From assembly GCA_030445875.1 (NCBI GenBank), contig JASUSX010000003.1, positions 1 through 24,129 of the forward strand: 24,129 nt of DNA, given 5' to 3'. A program made the position numbers and the translations under genes. The first letter of the stretch is position 1, and each line of letters begins with the position of its first letter. The DNA comes from Clostridia bacterium. Its GTDB lineage: Bacteria > Bacillota > DSM-521 > Neomoorellales > Neomoorellaceae. The notes below the pieces were generated by a model that searched no databases, was not told the DNA's origin, and saw nothing but the letters and a program-made list of their open reading frames with translations. Of the stretch, positions 23,576-24,129 are shown piece by piece.

Positions 23576-23603
23576 GCAAGTCCCCTGTTAACAGATTAAC
23601 CTT

Positions 23604-24062
23604 TTATCCGTTGCTGGCTTCTTTCAAAAAAGGGTAGGGATACTCCTGGCCGTTAATCTTAAAGGCATACTCGATCCTCCCAGCCGCCTTCATCATATTG
23701 GCCGCTGAACAGTAGACCTCGTCGGCTAGTTGAATAGCGTGGGCTATTTTGTCCGGTGGGATACTGGCACCCCGGAATTCGTAGACCACCTTCATGCTGG
23801 TAAAAATCTTGGGATGGTCGGCAGCCCTTTCGCCTGTCACACTAATGGTCAGGCCATCAAAATTCACCCGCATCTTCTGCAGGATGTGGGTCACCTCGAT
23901 GCCGGTACAACCCCCCAGGGCCATGAGCATCAGCTCCATGGGCCGCGTTCCCTGGTTTTCGCCCCCGTAGATGGGGCTGGCATCCATAGCCACCCGGTGG
24001 CCGGCACCGTCATCCCCGGCGAATTGCATCTTGCCCGTCCAGTTGACTGTTACTTTGCCCAT
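23604..24062 (-). CDS. OsmC family protein
   Basis: A 152-residue OsmC/Ohr-superfamily protein. The two conserved cysteines are present: C52 in LMALGGCTGIEV and C118 in DEVYCSAANMM, with E43 in the RPMELMLMAL helix. OsmC/Ohr enzymes reduce organic hydroperoxides with thiols as dimers; the YhfA-like branch, which this resembles, has less certain function. I chose the ATG at 24062 because AAGGAGG lies 8 bases upstream and the protein begins in the usual place (MGKVTVNWTGKMQF). The in-frame start at 24104 has no SD and adds 14 non-conserved residues. The upstream 67 bases to the window edge show no clear promoter. Confidence 0.9.
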   Translation of the reverse strand: MGKVTVNWTGKMQFAGDDGAGHRVAMDASPIYGGENQGTRPMELMLMALGGCTGIEVTHILQKMRVNFDGLTISVTGERAADHPKIFTSMKVVYEFRGASIPPDKIAHAIQLADEVYCSAANMMKAAGRIEYAFKINGQEYPYPFLKEASNG

Positions 24063-24129
24063 TGAATCATCCTCCTTAAGGGTTATGCTTGTTACCGCAA
24101 TCACTTAGCCGTTTTTTTGCAAGAAGTGT

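Noticed and set aside
1..24129. CRISPR arrays, tRNA/rRNA genes, insertion sequences, prophage
   Set aside because: No regularly spaced repeats, cloverleaf-like sequences, transposase or integrase motifs, or phage genes were found by reading both strands.

Overview
The window looks like chromosomal DNA of a GC-rich, spore-forming, thermophilic Clostridia-type Firmicute. A Moorella-like (Thermoanaerobacterales) source is my best guess; this is an inference from gene content and style, not a database match. Supporting signs are strong AAGGAGG-type Shine-Dalgarno (SD) sites, frequent GTG and one TTG start, a CwlD-type spore-cortex amidase, ArgR-type operator boxes, and a high proportion of G/C at third codon positions.

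Left edge (1-2904): a zinc-ribbon DNA adenine methyltransferase runs leftward off the window. It is open over its whole visible length (605 codons). Divergent from it is a two-gene, AbiE-like toxin-antitoxin cassette (a DUF6922-type antitoxin and an AbiEii-family nucleotidyltransferase). The nucleotidyltransferase has lost the second aspartate of its DxD metal motif.

Centre-left (2918-11331, all minus strand): a complete arginine operon argC-argJ-argB-argD-argF-argG-argH. It encodes the acetyl-cycling route from glutamate to arginine and is transcribed from a promoter overlapped by two ARG-box-like palindromes. Its apparent intrinsic terminator lies inside the 3' coding part of the neighbouring toxin gene. 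Divergent from argC is an MFS exporter with a near-consensus promoter and a perfect 30-bp palindrome inside its coding sequence.

Centre-right (12726-19800, mostly minus): a membrane-anchored SH3b protein, an M20 amidohydrolase, a small Cys-containing protein on the plus strand with a hairpin over its ribosome binding site, an M29-type aminopeptidase, and the AmmeMemoRadiSam triad in two genes (a radical SAM enzyme, and a MEMO-AMMECR1 fusion joined by a collagen-like Gly-X-Y linker), then cwlD. The biochemical role of the AmmeMemoRadiSam set is, to my knowledge, not established, so it is the most interesting uncharacterised system here.

Right (20027-24129): a DrrAB-type ABC exporter pair on the plus strand with a good promoter, a strong bidirectional terminator, a sodium:solute symporter preceded by a tiny overlapping ORF, and an OsmC-family thiol peroxidase-like protein. 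No tRNA, rRNA, CRISPR array, insertion sequence or prophage was seen. No gene-free stretch exceeds 300 bases.
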